The position numbers were made by a program, and so were the translations under genes. Below are positions 18,979-32,412 of a DNA stretch of 49,355 nt, in pieces (the first letter of the stretch is position 1; each line of letters opens with the position of its first letter). The stretch lies in the NCBI GenBank assembly GCA_037447605.1, contig CM074815.1:1046946-1096300 (forward strand), in the 5' to 3' direction. The notes beneath the pieces are model-generated. The model searched no databases. It saw only the letters and a program-made list of their open reading frames with translations, and was not told the DNA's origin. Source of the DNA: Zygnema circumcarinatum (lineage: Eukaryota; Streptophyta; Zygnematophyceae; Zygnematales; Zygnemataceae).

Positions 18979-20902
18979 TCACTTTGTTCGGTGAGACGAA
19001 ATGAACTCCTCTATCCGCGCCTTCAGCTCCGCATTCGGCTTCAGCATCTCCGGTGTGCAGTGGGCTCGGCTGAAAGGGTCTTTCTGGAAGTATCCACAAA
19101 AACGCCCACAAGACCGGAAGTTTGAATCTCATCTCTCTCTCGCCATCTCTCTCCTTCTCCTCCATACAGAGAGGATCTGAGGCTGCAAAAGGTGAGGGAG
19201 AAAGAGCCTCTTACTGGATCACTGAGAAGGTGCCTCAAAATAACTCCGCGGTCGACTGTGTTGCCAGATGGCAGCACCACGGGGTCCCGCATTATAGTGC
19301 ACTGAAAGAAAGCAGAGAAGTCAAACATCCACCAATGTGATACGTGAGACAAAAGAAAAAAATACAGAAAGAGAAGGGAACAAAACAGTGGAGCTGAGCA
19401 ACCATTGAGGTCGACGAAGTTCACCACATGGAGAAAACCACAGGAATTACTCTCACCTGAATTGGGTCCAAAAACTCATCCGGAATATCCCCCAGCTGCG
19501 ACTCTATGTCCATGGCCTCCACGGCTGCCTCCTTGGCCCTCTCCCCGAGTCTTTCAAATTCGCGAATACTCTGCTCCTCCAGCAATCGATGTGTGCGTAC
19601 GACACCAGCTGCTTCCGGAAACGCCTGCATTTAAAAGAAAGCCCTACGATGAGAACACAAACCTGAAGGGAGAAAGAAATTGGCAACGAAAGACGAAAAA
19701 AAGGGAGAGGGGGGGAGGAGGAGAATTCATGCAAACAACACACAAAACACAATATTCAAAGTGGAAATCACGGCCTTCAAGAGCAGTAAAAAAACGAAGA
19801 AAGAAGGAAGCGGACCTCCCCTCGATATGATCGTCCATCTGCTGAAATTGCTTTAGCAAAGTGCCCTTGCGAGTCTCCCCTCGCCAGATGCACATATATC
19901 TCCACTATCTGTTCACCCACACGAGAAGTCCCTGTGAGATGCTTATCGGGAAATGAAAGATAATCGCCACACTTCACCCTCATGCCTCATCAACCGAAAA
20001 CCGTAAACTACGAGAAAAAGTCTCCCCTTCAGACATTCCAGATGTAGTTCAGCTCTAACGTTATGGCATGCGTAGCTGCATCCCTCGCCACTGTCTTGAC
20101 ATTATCACATTACAGCCGTTCATGGGCTACAGAACTTCACGCCAAGAGAATGTCACTAGCCCATTCTTTTCCCTACCCGAGCCTCTTTCCTCCCTGACAT
20201 TCATTGGAAGCCTCCTCACCTGTGAGAGAAGCTCCTTAGGCCTGAAGTCGTACTTTTCCGGATTCAAGACCCGAAGATCTTTGCGTTTGGGGCCAACTAA
20301 CTGCAGTAGAAAGTAGTTCAGCATGCCTGCAATTCTCTCCACCTGCACCCTCCCAGATTCTTCTTATATGACCTGAAAATCATCGTGAATCCTAGAAACT
20401 GAAGCTGCAACGACGCTAGCACAGACTCAGGTATATAGCATTTCCCTGCAGATTATTCAAGCCAAGGAAACGAAAGGGGACAAAGAAACCCAAACCCAAA
20501 CCCTTTTAGAGTTCAGAGTCGTCGATAATCTGGTACGTTATGGACATTGAGTCTGAAATCTCTATGTCCAGCTGTCGCAAAAGTAAAACCAGCATACCAT
20601 TTCTGGAAGCAAAAATGGCTCCACGATCTTATCAGTGGTGTACTGCAGCATGCGCACATCTGCATTGGCGAGCTGCATGTCGTATTTAACAATCTGAATC
20701 CAAGAAACCCACCCTCGTTCCACGTGTTTGAAGTAAGAGGCAAAGTTCACTTCCGCAATTTGCTGAAGGGAATTAACCTTCTCTGTCAACGTCTACACTT
20801 TCCACAGCTCGTCTCGTAAAACTTGATGAAATGAACACAACGGTCGACTAGCCGAGTCTCGTTGCAGCTTCTCCTTTCAACCCAGAGCAACGATACTCTC
20901 TC

Positions 20903-20946
<44 letters not shown>

Positions 20947-23900
20947 TCTCTCTCGCTCTCTCTCTTGCTCTCTCTCTCTCTCGCTCTCTCTCACTCTCTC
21001 TCTCTTTCACAATTCCCTTCTTTTCTCTTTCAAAAGGGAGTCCTGTAAACGAGGATATGTGAGCCGCTCACCGACTCGTCCCTTCTGAACTGCTCCTCCC
21101 TCGTGCGCCGCTCCTCCGCCGGCAGGCGAAGCCACTGCGCAGAGTCCGCCATAAGGGCCTCCTCCGTCCTCAGCTTCGGAATCTTCTCCAGACTGTCGTC
21201 GAGCAGGTAGATGCTGTCGTTTATTAGCAGACTCACGAATTTGAGGTAGAACCCTTGGACTTCCACTACTGCCATCTGCAAACCCTCAGAGGGTGGATTT
21301 CAGTCAGTGTTCGTGTCAATAAAGGACATGTGACAAAAGGGAAATCTGGGTTTTTCGAAGATTGTTGAAGGTGATGGCAGGGTGATCAGACAGGCGTTTG
21401 TATTTGTAGGTTGCGTGAAGCTACTGTTTTCTTTCATTCTTTACTTGGGCAAGAAGTGAAAGTGACAGGTTTCCGCACCCTTATCCAGGCAGCCTGGTGG
21501 CTAGGCACCCCCCAGAGATACTCCAGCAGTTCTGCTATACGGAAACGGATCGTGAACTTCTCGTAAAACTGCAGAGCCCAAACCATGCCACTCATAAAAC
21601 GCCAACAAAATCAAAATCGAATTCCCCTTACTGTCATACAAATACACAAAGGGAGAACGAGAGAGCGAGCGAGCGAACGAACGAAAGAGCCAGAGGGAGA
21701 CAGAGAGAGACAGAGAGAGCACGAGAGAGAAAGGGAGAGGGAGAGCGAGAGAGAGAGCTCACAGCATTGTGACCCCCGGTGAATTCGATGTCGACATAGA
21801 GCTTCAAGAGGTTGGGTGTGAGGTGTGCCATAGCCAAGGGGTGTCCCTCGAACAGCGACGCCATCTGACTGGCAAGGACTGAATTTGCACTGCATCCTCC
21901 ATGCCAGTAAGTCACTCAATAAAGAATCAGTATCCAGCTCTGAAACCCACTCAAAGGGCACTTGAAACAACCTTGTTTTCAAGGTGGGAAGAGGAGGGAG
22001 AGCAGAACAACCAGTGGCTGGGCATCCAATGTTGCAGGAGTTCCACCATTTTGGCTCGAAGGTATGGGTTCTTAATGTGAAGCGGACTTCCCATAAACAT
22101 CACTATGAAGCTCATGAACTCATCCTGCATCCCCATCACCAGAAGAGCCTGCTGAGTGACGTTCCTCACCCCCTAAGAGTTTGAGACATTAACGATCTCA
22201 TAAATCTACCCGTGGAAATGGAAATGAGTAGAGTCATCGTATAAGCTACAGTGCAGGGAGAAAAATCCTATTCTATTATTCAACGCTTTTCAGAGCAAGT
22301 GGTAAAATGTACCAGGCGGACCCCATCCAATGCATGGGGTGTTCTGCAGGCCATTAGGAGAGACTCAATCGCATCCTCCACAAAGTGTTCCGGCATGGCT
22401 GCAAACTCCATGGGGCAGGGTACGGGCACAGGGACTTGGAATCCGCCCACAAGGCGGACAAGCCAAAGCAGCATGAGCTGGTAGAAGTTCACTGCGAGCT
22501 GCAGGTAATCCACATCCTGCCACTCCAAGAATACTCTTCAGAGTGGTTGACTCAGAGATCAAAACAGTTTAGGACATAGATACTTGCATTTATTTATATA
22601 AGTACATGGAATGGTTTTTTTTAAAACCTTTTTTCTTTTACTTCTTTAGCTGTTAAAGCCCTGCATGGGAGGGATTGGATAGGAGGGAGGGGAGCTATAG
22701 AGATACTGGCAATACCTGGAGAGTAATCAAGTCCTCAGTACAAGAGTATAGCTACAATTCAAGTTATGAAGCTGCATGTGCCTTGATTCAATGGTGAAGC
22801 TGTGTGCTGTGAGCTGCGTGTGGGGTGTATCATACCCAGCAAATGATGCCTTTTTTTGTCTTAGCAAATCTGATGCTACAAAAAAAATTACAACAAAATA
22901 TGCCACAAAAAAAAGCCTGCATTTGACAATCTACACAATAACAATGTGGGACTACACTACTTTCCACCATGCATCACCCCAAACGGCTCAAACACACTCG
23001 AAGCCGTTCAGAAACCCTTTCGGCTATAGAAGAATTAGAAAACCTACCCTTAACGCTGATTCAAAGCACAATCGAACCTCCTTCATTTGGTCAAGCTCAA
23101 CCTTCTTTCTCGCTATCTCCTCTTCCAACTCTGGAGGGGCCCCCGGCCCTCGCAGACGTTCCAATGCAGCTATTGCCTCCTGATCGTCACGACCATATCT
23201 CTGCTCGCCCCTTCAACCGGAGAGGCAGCCTGTTAGCCAAGAACTGCTGCTGTATAGCCAGATTCTTAGCCAAGACTGTTCTCCCCTCTGACTTGAGCAG
23301 CAAATCTTACCGTGACTATGGTGTGCAGATCATGGTATACTTTCAGGAGGCCCAAGTTGAGAGCCCGAGCCGTCATAAAGAAGCATTTGCAAATGAAGTG
23401 GTAGTTTTCAGGAGATTTTGCCGGGGATGCTGGAAAGGGCGAGGACGATGAACCCGCAGAGGAAGATGAAGGAACACTTGAAGGGGATGGACCGAAGGGA
23501 TTGGCTGCAGCGGGAGAGGATGAGTGCTCACGCAGTCTGAGCTCCTCCTGCTCTCTGTGTGCTTGCGTTTGGGTGAAGGTCTGCTGCCGAGCCAAATTGC
23601 GTTTATCGACCCACGAAGCAATCTCTTCTGAAGTGGCATAGAGGGCGGTTAACTGACTGCAATACCAGAGTTTTTCGCGTGAGCTTAAAGGAATGTATCC
23701 CAACAAGGAAACAACCTGGAGGTTCCTTAAAATCCGTTTGACATAGTCATTACAAAACACTATCCTCTGAATTACGCTTTGTTTGTTGCAAAAAAGACTA
23801 ATTACAATAAGTGCGTGAGTCTTGTTCTAAAACTCATTGCGAAAACAACATTTGTCTTTTCACATCAGATAACGGCACTCTCACGGAGTAGTGGTTTGCG

Positions 23901-26802
23901 GTAAAGTGACTTGGGCTGAATAATTCTAGCAGATTACCCTTCCTGTACCGCCATGCTATTCAGATTGACCACACTTTTTGCAGCTTATAACCATATTCAA
24001 ATTACGTCACTCCTCTTAAGCAAGAATACCTGAAGTCCAAGGGACCGCCTTTGTTCAGCACATAAGTGGGATCGATCTTGTCCAGTTTGTTGGAAGAGGG
24101 ATCCAAGAATGGAGCACACAACTTCAGCATAATGACACTAAGGTTGAAGAAGCAACCGTTACTAGCCATCCGCATGTGGTCCATCTGCAATCACAGCAGA
24201 TTCCCATGATCAGCTCGAAAAGCCACTTTAAGGGTAATACCCGCACTCTACAACCGTTAACCACAACTCATCTGAACTGCCATCATACACCACTTCGAAC
24301 CAAACGGATGCCTAGATATACTAGAAGTCAACATTTTGGACCTCCTTGTGCAGTTAACAACGAGATAGGCAGGCCTCTGTATTGTTCATGCCTGCATTTG
24401 GCTTCGACCGGAATTGAGGCTTATAAGTGAGGCCAGATACTGTAGAGCAGCTTCGCGTGTGTCAGCCTGACGCAGAAGAATTTGCAAAATTTCGTGCAGA
24501 CCATCCCACAGTTGATGTGACATTGACCGCAGAGTGGCGAAGGAGGAGTTGATGTCAGCAGGGCGACGTTCAAAGGGTTTGGAAAAGCATTGCTGTCTGC
24601 ACAAACAACAGGCAGAAAGGCTGTGATGACAAAGAGCAGAAACATACTCTTCCAAATTGAACCGACGGGGTGCCGTATGTCGACTTCACTCGACTAACTT
24701 ACACCATGCTCTGTAACTAGGCTAGGCTTTATTCAGCGTACCTGATGTTGGGTTCTCCGTTGCCAAAAACTGGGTCTGGGATTTGACTAATATGTAGGAA
24801 CGGCCCAAGCAAACTGGATGTTTCGAGTTGACGACCCGAAGTCACGGAAGGATTCCATTTTGGATGCTTCACTAAGATGCGAGCGAGGGCAGGATACTTC
24901 ACGAGTTGAGCCAACGAACGGAGATACGGCTGGAAGCTTCCCAGCAGCGACATATGTTTGACCTTGCTGCACAACTCCTGCACCTCCTACCCCTCCGGCA
25001 GCAGCCGTTAGCCTGCTCTTCTCCTGAAATTCACCAAGCTCAATGTGCTTCCTTTATCTAAATTTATCTTATCTTCCTTTGTTTATTAGTCACCTAAAGG
25101 CCCAAATGTCCATGGATCTAAGCCCAGAAACTAAAACTAAGTCAAGGTCATTTAATGCACATAACACATTCGCTGCAGAAATAGGGAAATGCTATCGGGG
25201 TTAATCTATTTGGAAGCAGCCTTTATGAGAGACAAGTTTCCCATGGACATAGAACTAAAGTCCTAAACGCCTAAAACCCTAAAGCCCTTAAACCCTCAAA
25301 TTCGCTGTTCTGGTTTGCCGAATGCTTGTTCATGCGAGACACTGAATTGCAAATTTGGAATTGATACTCTACGGTTGGCTCACAATTACTTTACCCTCTC
25401 ACCAGTACTAAACCACACTATGTTTTGCATGTGAGTTAAGCGACTAGGATAACACTAACCCATCTCTATGCTTCGTTTCAGGACTGATCATGAACCAACA
25501 GTCTTGTTGGAATGGTTAGGAACCTGGATGCTAAGTAAGATGCTCAGACGGAAATACATTGTAGGAATTCCATGCATTGGGCCGACAGAAGGTAGAATGC
25601 ATTGCATCACCACCAATACAAATAATTTAGAAGAGCTAGTTCAGAAGGGCTTACAGCAAACAGAGGCCAAAAAATTTCCTCTAAGCCTTCGCCTTCAAAG
25701 CGTGACACCATATCGTCCATGAAGCCGGAGGGCAGCGACTGTGCAGAAGAGCTGCTCGAGCTGCCTAGAGCCAAACCAGGCTCAAACGACGGTGCACCGA
25801 CAGAAAGGGAACAAAACTGTGATACAAGTGAGGTTGCATTCGAGTTCACAGGAGGCTGTGGGAACATATCAGCATACTGCAGCATCAGGCCTGCATACGA
25901 TACGATCAATTGCTTCGCACGCTGCATCCAAAAGACGGGGGCAAAGGCCACAATTGCACAAGTTGTTATGTCAGACGGTTGCTGAACTTCAGCAACTTCT
26001 CATGTGGAATTGCTTTGACTCGTGCTGCACGACTGAAGGAAGGAAACTGAGATTTCCACCACCGACAGACATGGCGAAGTGTTTCTGAGCAGCAGCATTG
26101 TGAAGAGAAGATAGCTTTATTAAACCACACAGTCTTGTATGATATTCTTCTTTACAGGTAAACCTCCCGATGCACGGGAAACATCTACAAACGTAAGCTC
26201 GGACGGAGCAATCATTAAATTTTCCAATTCCCTGCTTTAGAGTTATTATCAAGTGCTCTAAACTAGAAAGCAGGATATCTACAGATTCGTCTCATCGTCT
26301 GCTAGTGCTTCTTCTACCTCTTGTCATATCAAAATCAAAAGTAATGATACGATACCATGAAAGACAAGTTTGATCATCTCCCAGCTATCAAAAATGACTC
26401 AGAAAGTTTCTAGGCAAAACACTAACTTTGAATGGCTGAACTTACCTGGAGCGCGGCCGATATGCTTATTCTCTTGTTGTCATCTTTAATGCCTGAGACT
26501 TTACGCTGCTCCTCTAGCGCCCTTCGATACGAGTTTATCAGATAGATTAAGGGAGGGTCTGGACATGGATAAAGCGTAGAGAGCCTGTCCATAATGGCAC
26601 GCTCCAAAACCTCTGCAGAGAGGCGCATAGGCTTGCTCTCACTAAGAAGCTCAGCAGCCAACTGCTCCAAATACACAATCACAGTAGGAGCGGAGTCAGG
26701 AGGGGGTGCAATTGTTACTTGCAGCACCTTCTTCAAAATTTCATCTTCTACCTCTTCTATACTGCGTGGCCCTTTTGGAGCAGCCGTCTTGACAGTCGCC
26801 AT
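18979..26802 (-). CDS. PUB1: Ubiquitin conjugation factor E4 (UFD2 / plant PUB1 type), U-box ligase
   Basis: Eighteen exons on the minus strand: 26446-26802, 25655-25981, 24742-24977, 24392-24596, 24030-24184, 23311-23656, 23048-23200, 22313-22522, 21972-22172, 21763-21864, 21479-21568, 21072-21275, 20598-20693, 20220-20342, 19816-19908, 19457-19624, 19215-19301, 18979-19083. Phases agree throughout and give 1085 residues, near the length of Arabidopsis PUB1. The UFD2 core is clear, for example [39 protein letters not shown] and [14 protein letters not shown]. The C-terminal U-box (about 1014-1085) has [19 protein letters not shown] and DPFSRAHCT, and the protein ends [10 protein letters not shown]. 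The family extends short ubiquitin chains with CDC48/p97 for proteasomal delivery in cytosol and nucleus. Intron 4 has a GC donor. The exon 8, 9 and 10 borders are the least certain. Confidence 0.95.
20897..21006 (+). repeat. CT microsatellite in E4 ligase intron 12
   Basis: About 110 bases of TC/CTCTCTC with a few interruptions, fully inside the intron between exons 12 and 13. Confidence 0.9.
21658..21762 (+). repeat. GA-rich microsatellite in E4 ligase intron 10
   Basis: GAGA-rich array with GAGCGAGC and GAACGAAC variants, ending one base before the exon 10 boundary, so it directly abuts the donor site on the minus strand. Confidence 0.85.
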
Positions 26803-27301
26803 GCTATCTTCTATCCTTCCTCAAATTCCAAGGGTCTCTCCTTCTTAGATTGGGCAGACCATCAACTATCTCTTGCAAGTCTCTGGCCCGCGACTCCCTT
26901 CAGTCACTGACTTATTCTTCTTGCATGCTTGGTTAAAGCAGCAGCAGCAGCAGCATGTGTCCAATCAAGCAAATTGTGCAGGCGACTCCCCTCCGCTTTC
27001 AGCTTTCCAACGTCTCCTGAGGACCTTTTACAGCTGTAATAACAAGCAGGCGACTCGCGAAAACCGGAGCAGGCGTCTCTTGGAGATTCCGCTTGAACCA
27101 AAAAGCGAAGGCAACCTCCGCCTTGAAAGGAGGAAACGGCGCTGCAGGCCTGCAGGACGGGTTCCATACAAGCGATGAAATATCGGCAGAAATAGGGCGA
27201 AGGCAGGTGACAGTGGGAAGCAAGCGTGTTAGTGCCCTTTGGAAGGGGCCCTCATCTTAGTTCCTCCTTCCAAGAAGGCTTTTGTCCAGGTTCAGAAAAA
27301 C
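26803..27301. promoter_or_regulatory. Shared divergent promoter region between E4 ligase and LSMT genes
   Basis: About 500 bases between two start codons pointing away from each other. It includes a CAGCAGCAGCAG run near 26939. No clear TATA box was found; the bidirectional role is inferred only from gene arrangement. Confidence 0.5.
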
Positions 27302-30300
27302 ATGGCTGGTGTGTGCCTGCTTCCAAAGATCTCTACAGCGATATATTCTCCAACACAATACGCATCTGGGCTTCATTCAGCAGAGAAATGTGCTGGGTTC
27401 GCAAAGGTTCGCCGGTCTTGGAATGCTGCCTCTCTCGTACAATGTCAAGGATGTCGGAATGTGAGCTTGAGAGGCTTAAATCCTGGGATAAAATGCTCTG
27501 CCAGTTTGGCTACAGAACAGGCACAATCCCATCCAGAGTCTACAGAATCCCGGCTTGATGCCTTCTGGGCGTGGTTCCTTGAAAAGGGAAAGCAGAACTC
27601 TAGCAAGATTCCGGTCAGACCGGGGAAAGTGCCCGAAGGCTTGGGTTTAATAGCTGAAAAATACATAGGATCAGGAGATGAAATTTTTGCCGTGCCGGAG
27701 TCCCTGTGCGTCAGCAAAGAGACTGTGCAATCCTCTGAAGTGGGAAAATATACGGCTGAGCTGAAGCCATGGATAGCAGTCGCCTTGTTCCTTATATACG
27801 AAAGAAGCAATCCTCGCTCGGATTGGAAGCCTTACTTGAATATCTTGCCGACAAACTTGGATTTACCACTTTTTTGGTGAGAAAACCTGTGGGGGAATCT
27901 CTGATTTAACTTTGGATGGATAGATATAGAGTTGGTAAAGAAACTCTGGAATAATAGAAGGCTGGACTAAAATTTTGTTGTGAGAAATTTGCCGTATCTT
28001 CAAGGCGGAAAAAAAGTGTTGAAATGCTGAAGTTTAGGTAATGATGGACTAGGGGATGTGAATGGGAGCTCTTTTGCAGGACAGAGACGGAGCTCACAGA
28101 AATTCAAGGCATGGTTTCTTCTGCTCGATAGGAGGCCTCGATGCACTGTATGATTTGGTTGCTTGTTGTCTTCTAATCAAGGTTACCAAGAGATGACTTT
28201 GTATTGATTGGTTCACAAAGAAGCTGAGATTAGCAAGGACTGGTCTGGAATAACGAAGAGGTCTCAAATGGTGTAATTGGTGTCCTCATTAATACCACTG
28301 TTCAAATTTCCCATTTGTCAACAATCTAGAGCGTTTGTTTCTGCATTGGCAAGAGCCAGCCGTTGTCTGAATGGACACGTGCATATGTGACTACTTATGC
28401 ATGTTGCACTAAGGGCAAAGTAAAGTAATAGTTTTCAGCGCACCTGCTGGAAAGTAACGCCCCCTTGTGAACCCTCTGATTTAAAATGAATAACTGTGTA
28501 ACCGACACTTTCGTTTGAAGACGTTGTTGTTTCTTAATGAGACTTGACATTTAGATGGTTCCATGCGAATTGCGCAACGTAATAGGTCATGCCACGTTGG
28601 CATGTGCGACTCTTTCTTTGCTGTTGGCAGGAAAGGTGTATTGATTGCGTTCTTTCAGTCAGGATGTCATAGAATGTCAGTGAATGTTCGTGTCTGTCCT
28701 GAAGGGAATGAGGGGGCTGATGCCAGGCACGCAGCTTCTCGCATCCGTTGAGAGCTACAAGGAGTATTTAGACACTGAATTCGCTCAGCTTCAGGAGAAT
28801 GTACTGGGCCCAAATGCAGCAGTGTTTTCGCCAGAGTTTTTTACTCGTGAGGCATTCTTCTGGGCGTTTGGGATTCTCCGTTCACGCACGTTCCCTCCGG
28901 TTACTGGAGAAGACATCGCTCTTGTTCCACTTGCTGACCTTGTAAGTTGCTTGCCTTGTCAGATAGCATGTGGCTCTGACTTGTGGGTATAAATTTACAA
29001 AGCACTACCGGTCTCGTTTTTCTGGAAGCTTGCATGAGTACCCCTTCAGTTGGGTCGAGAAAGCCGCATTTTGTCAAAGTGGACTTAAGTAGCTATCTTG
29101 TAAAGAAATTATAGGAATACGCAGACATTGACACCCAGTAGCTTCCTCCTGCACATGAACAGTCAGCTACCTCAAAAAACGGTTCCTTGTAAACTAGTGG
29201 ATAGTGGAAGCGTGTGTTTGACCCGAGTCTACCTCTAAGCGGGCTTGGCTTGCAGTTGAATCATGGAGTAGGAGGTTCTGCCCCTGCAAAAATTTGTTGG
29301 GAGAAACGCGAAGCAAGTCTTTTCGACCGACAGAGGGTTGTTGCAATGAAATCTGGTCGTACCTACTCTGCAGGAGAACAGGTATCTCTCCGACATTCAT
29401 GCGCAAAAGACAAATCAGCTGCTTCTTTGCTTCTTGGGTTCGTCCTGGTGGCTAGTGGTGATAGGAGTAGGCATGTGACAGCAGACCTCTAGTCTAAAAA
29501 TGTGTCGAAATTTTTGTATATTGGTTTCTGGGAGTCTTGTCCTTGTTTGCGGCTGGGAAGGAGACAATTGCTGCGAGTTCTTTATTCTTTCACAAACATT
29601 GCTCTTTCTCGTATGGTCTTGTTCCATGACAATGGAGGGACTCATTCGGCTATAATGCTATGAAAAAGCATAATGCTATGATGCTACTGATAATGCTATG
29701 ATGGAGATGCAGGTAATTTTTGAATATGGTCGAGACAAAAGCAACGCCCAGCTGGCCCTAGACTTTGGCTTTGCGGAACGAGAAATGGTTGCAGGAACAG
29801 CTATAGGCCTTGGGAGTCGCAGTAGAGACACCTTCTCTTTGACTTTGGAAATTTCTGAAAATGATCGATTTTTTGATGATAAGGCAGACGTGGCAGAGTT
29901 AAACGGAATGGCCACTACGACCTACATTGACCTTTGCAGGGGAGAGGGTCCGCCTGAGAATATGCTCACGTTTCTTCGTCTGATTGCTTTAGGGGGAAGT
30001 GATTCTTTTCTTCTTGAGGTATGCTGCAGCAACCATGAACCTTATTCTGCTTGGCGAGTTGATGGCAAACATGGGAGCAGATGCTTCTTTTTAGATAAAT
30101 TGCGACATTTCGTTGAAGTGTGAATGCGGAGCGTTGCCTCACCTTATCAAGTGTTCAATTATTAAAGGAGAATGCAGCTTACTATCCCTCACAGATCATC
30201 ATGCTAAAACCATTGAATCATTGGAGATGCCTTTTGGGCGAGTCATGAAGGTGTTCATAAAGATTCGAGGATACGTAAACTGAACTTAGGTTTCTTTGTT

Positions 30301-30916
30301 CCTAAGGAGAAGCGATTTGTTGGGATTTGTTGCACGGCTTTTGGCAGGCACTCTTTCGCAATGCTGTATGGGGTCATTTGGGTCTTCCTGTGAGTAAGGA
30401 AAACGAGGAAGCCGTGTGTCAAGCGATGATCGATGGATGCCGGTCAACTCTAGCCGGATACAATACCTCCATTGACCAGGTTGGTCAATATTATATGAAC
30501 CGAAAGGGTCGTCAGCATTCAGCGACAAATGCCAAAAGCAAAAAAAACGGAAGAAGTATGCCTAGCATGTGAAGTGATGCAGATGCACTTAGCAACAGGG
30601 CCAAGGACTGGTGGCTATGGTTTTTTGTGTTGTATGGGTTTTGCAGAGTGTAACATATGGCTGCTTGCAATTGCAGGATCTGAGGTTGCTGAAAGATGGC
30701 GGCCTGAGCCGGAGGCAAGAAACTGCAGTGGTGGTCAGGGTGGGGGAAAAACGCATTTTGGTGGAGCTCCTTGACTGGTTTGAAGCACGCCTTGGAGGGT
30801 TGGACAATCTTGAATATTATGCGGAGCGAAGGTTACGGGACTTGGGCCTGTTGGATGACAAAGGGGACATGACCCCTTGGGTGAGCACAATCACGTCTAA
30901 CTCTGAACATGGATAA
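27302..30916 (+). CDS. Rubisco LSMT-like SET-domain protein lysine methyltransferase
   Basis: Exons: 27302-27876, 28080-28108, 28727-28941, 29256-29381, 29713-30018, 30348-30479, 30677-30916; about 540 residues. Residues 1-75 look like a plastid transit peptide (Ser/Ala/Arg-rich, few acids). An earlier in-frame ATG is at 27239. SET motifs: GLGLIA near 113, LNHG at about 274, and FEYGRDKSNAQLALDFGF near 318. The C-terminal half fits the Rubisco-LSMT substrate-binding domain and contains YYAERRLRDLGLL. Family members trimethylate lysine in Rubisco large subunit and/or plastid fructose-bisphosphate aldolase. Exon 2 is a 29-base microexon, needed to read WTETELTEIQG across the junction, and it has a GC donor (AAG|GCATGG). 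The end is uncertain: a strong GTGAGC donor at 30881 could splice to 31166-31180, giving the ending PWVFNE instead. Confidence 0.9.
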
Positions 30917-31795
30917 GCTTAAGGCAATCAATAGACAATTTCCATGTAGGTTTGAGAGCAGCAGGGAGAGTGCCTGTCTTAGAATCTGAGAAACGTTTGC
31001 AGACAAGCCAGTTAGCATTGTGTTTGATTTCGGTTTTTCTGACTTAGAGGGATCCGCTTCCCTTGTTGGTACGTTCAAATGTAGAGTTCTGTGATTGCTC
31101 TACTAGTAGCTCATCGCTGCATAGCTGCTTTTTGATTCTTACCTCACGGTTTGTGCTGCTTGCAGGTGTTCAACGAATAATTCCACACTGGATTAAGTCT
31201 CCTTTATCAGCATGAGAGCAGTGCTCAACTTATTTACTTGGCTTGGACCCGTCAGTCAGATCAACTTTTGTCAATGGACGTATCTTAAGTTGAAGGGCCG
31301 TCTTGTGCGAGACTCATCACTTGAAGATGAGATGTTTCCTATCGCAATAGTGAAAGGAATCCCTTTGCATGGATGAGGTCATGCATGAGTCATGTATGGC
31401 GGGCATGTGGCACGTGCGAATGGGACATCATTCGAGTGTTCAACGCGGTTTCACAACTACACTTTTCATGGACGGACATAAAGTTTCCATACGCGAACAA
31501 TATTTGACATAAGACTCTTGAGTGAAACATGCAAGCAAAGAGTTTCAAGTGACAAAAACCTGTTATGGCCTATCGGCGATCGCTTTCAAGGAAGGGGGTA
31601 TGAGCTTTATTTCCGCAGTAAGCGACCACGCGCACAGCCCACACACCCTCCCTCGCTGTGGACCGCGTCCGTCGCCGCTTGTGTGGGGCTCTGGACGCGT
31701 CGGTGGCGGGGGTCAGCAGGCAGGGGTCTTTTCGGGTTAGCATTGTTTGAAGTTTACATTTGGAAAAAAAACATTAACATCCCTCACCTCGCCTT
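30917..31795. other. Intergenic, 3' flank of LSMT gene
   Basis: No independent gene seen. It includes the possible alternative last LSMT exon (31166-31180) and presumed 3' untranslated sequence. From about 31620 the DNA becomes GC-rich and leads into the 5S-like sequence. Confidence 0.4.
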
Positions 31796-31912
31796 GGTGC
31801 GATCATACCTAGGCTACTACGCCGGATCCCATCAGAACTCCGGAACTCAGCGCCTGTGGGCCGAAATAGTACTGGGATGGGTGACCTCCCGGGAAGTCCC
31901 GGTGTCGCACCC
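31796..31912 (+). rRNA. 5S rRNA-like sequence, copy 1
   Basis: 117 bases matching plant 5S rRNA along its length: GGTGCGATCATACC at the start, GGATCCCATCAGAACTCC, GGGATGGGTGACCTCCCGGG (box C region) and TGTCGCACCC at the end. The A-box region (AACTCAGCGC) departs from the usual AGTTAAGCG. A TTTT lies just downstream. About 65 bases of 3' flank are shared with copy 3, so this is more likely the head of a dispersed element or a dispersed 5S copy than a standard array gene. Confidence 0.75.
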
Positions 31913-32150
31913 ATCAACCTTTTGCTGTTCCACTTTCCAACCGCGATCGATCAAGAACCAAGGATCATTTTCCGCTCAGGAAAGTGACGTGGCGGCGCTT
32001 GAGTGGCCGCAGCACGTGCACGTCGTCGTCGTGGAACGCGGCCGCGAGGTGGGTTTGTCCTGAAGCGGTTTTTCTATCTGCCCGCAAAGTTGAGGCAGGA
32101 CGGCAGGCGGCGGCGGTCGCGGCGGGCCAAGGTTCCACAGTTCGGACCAG
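31913..32150 (+). repeat. 3' body of the 5S-headed repeat
   Basis: CAACCTTTTGCT, CCACTTTCCAA and CGATCGATCAAGAACC follow the 5S part here; similar blocks follow copies 2 and 3. The match to copy 3 ends near GGATCATTTT (about 31972). Confidence 0.65.
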
Positions 32151-32355
32151 TGGATCGGCAACCATTGGACAACCATTGGATGGCAATGGTTGGACGTCTA
32201 CTGGTTGGCAACCAGTCGAATGGTTGTTTCGGTCCGCAACCACTGGTTGGCAACCAGTCGACTGGTTTGGAACCAGTGGATGCCACTGGTTGGCAACCAG
32301 TCGAATGGTTGTTTCGGTCCGCAACCACCGGTTGCCAACAAGTCGACTGGTTTGT
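32150..32355 (+). repeat. Tandem/inverted repeat cluster with ACTGGTTGGCAACCAGT units
   Basis: A block of about 43 bases, from CTGGTTGGCAACCAGTCG to GTCCGCAACCAC, occurs at 32201 and again at 32286. The region is packed with near-palindromic ACTGGTT/AACCAGT and CCATTGG/CCAATGG words and could fold extensively. Frames across it are not genes. Confidence 0.8.
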
Positions 32356-32412
32356 CTAATGGTCCGATCTGTGCAAGGTTCCGAAGGTCGGGAACCAATC
32401 AGCGCGCGCCCG

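Noticed and set aside
31518-32063. 181-residue frame running through 5S copy 1
   Set aside because: It crosses a structural RNA-like sequence and repeat body; no protein similarity.
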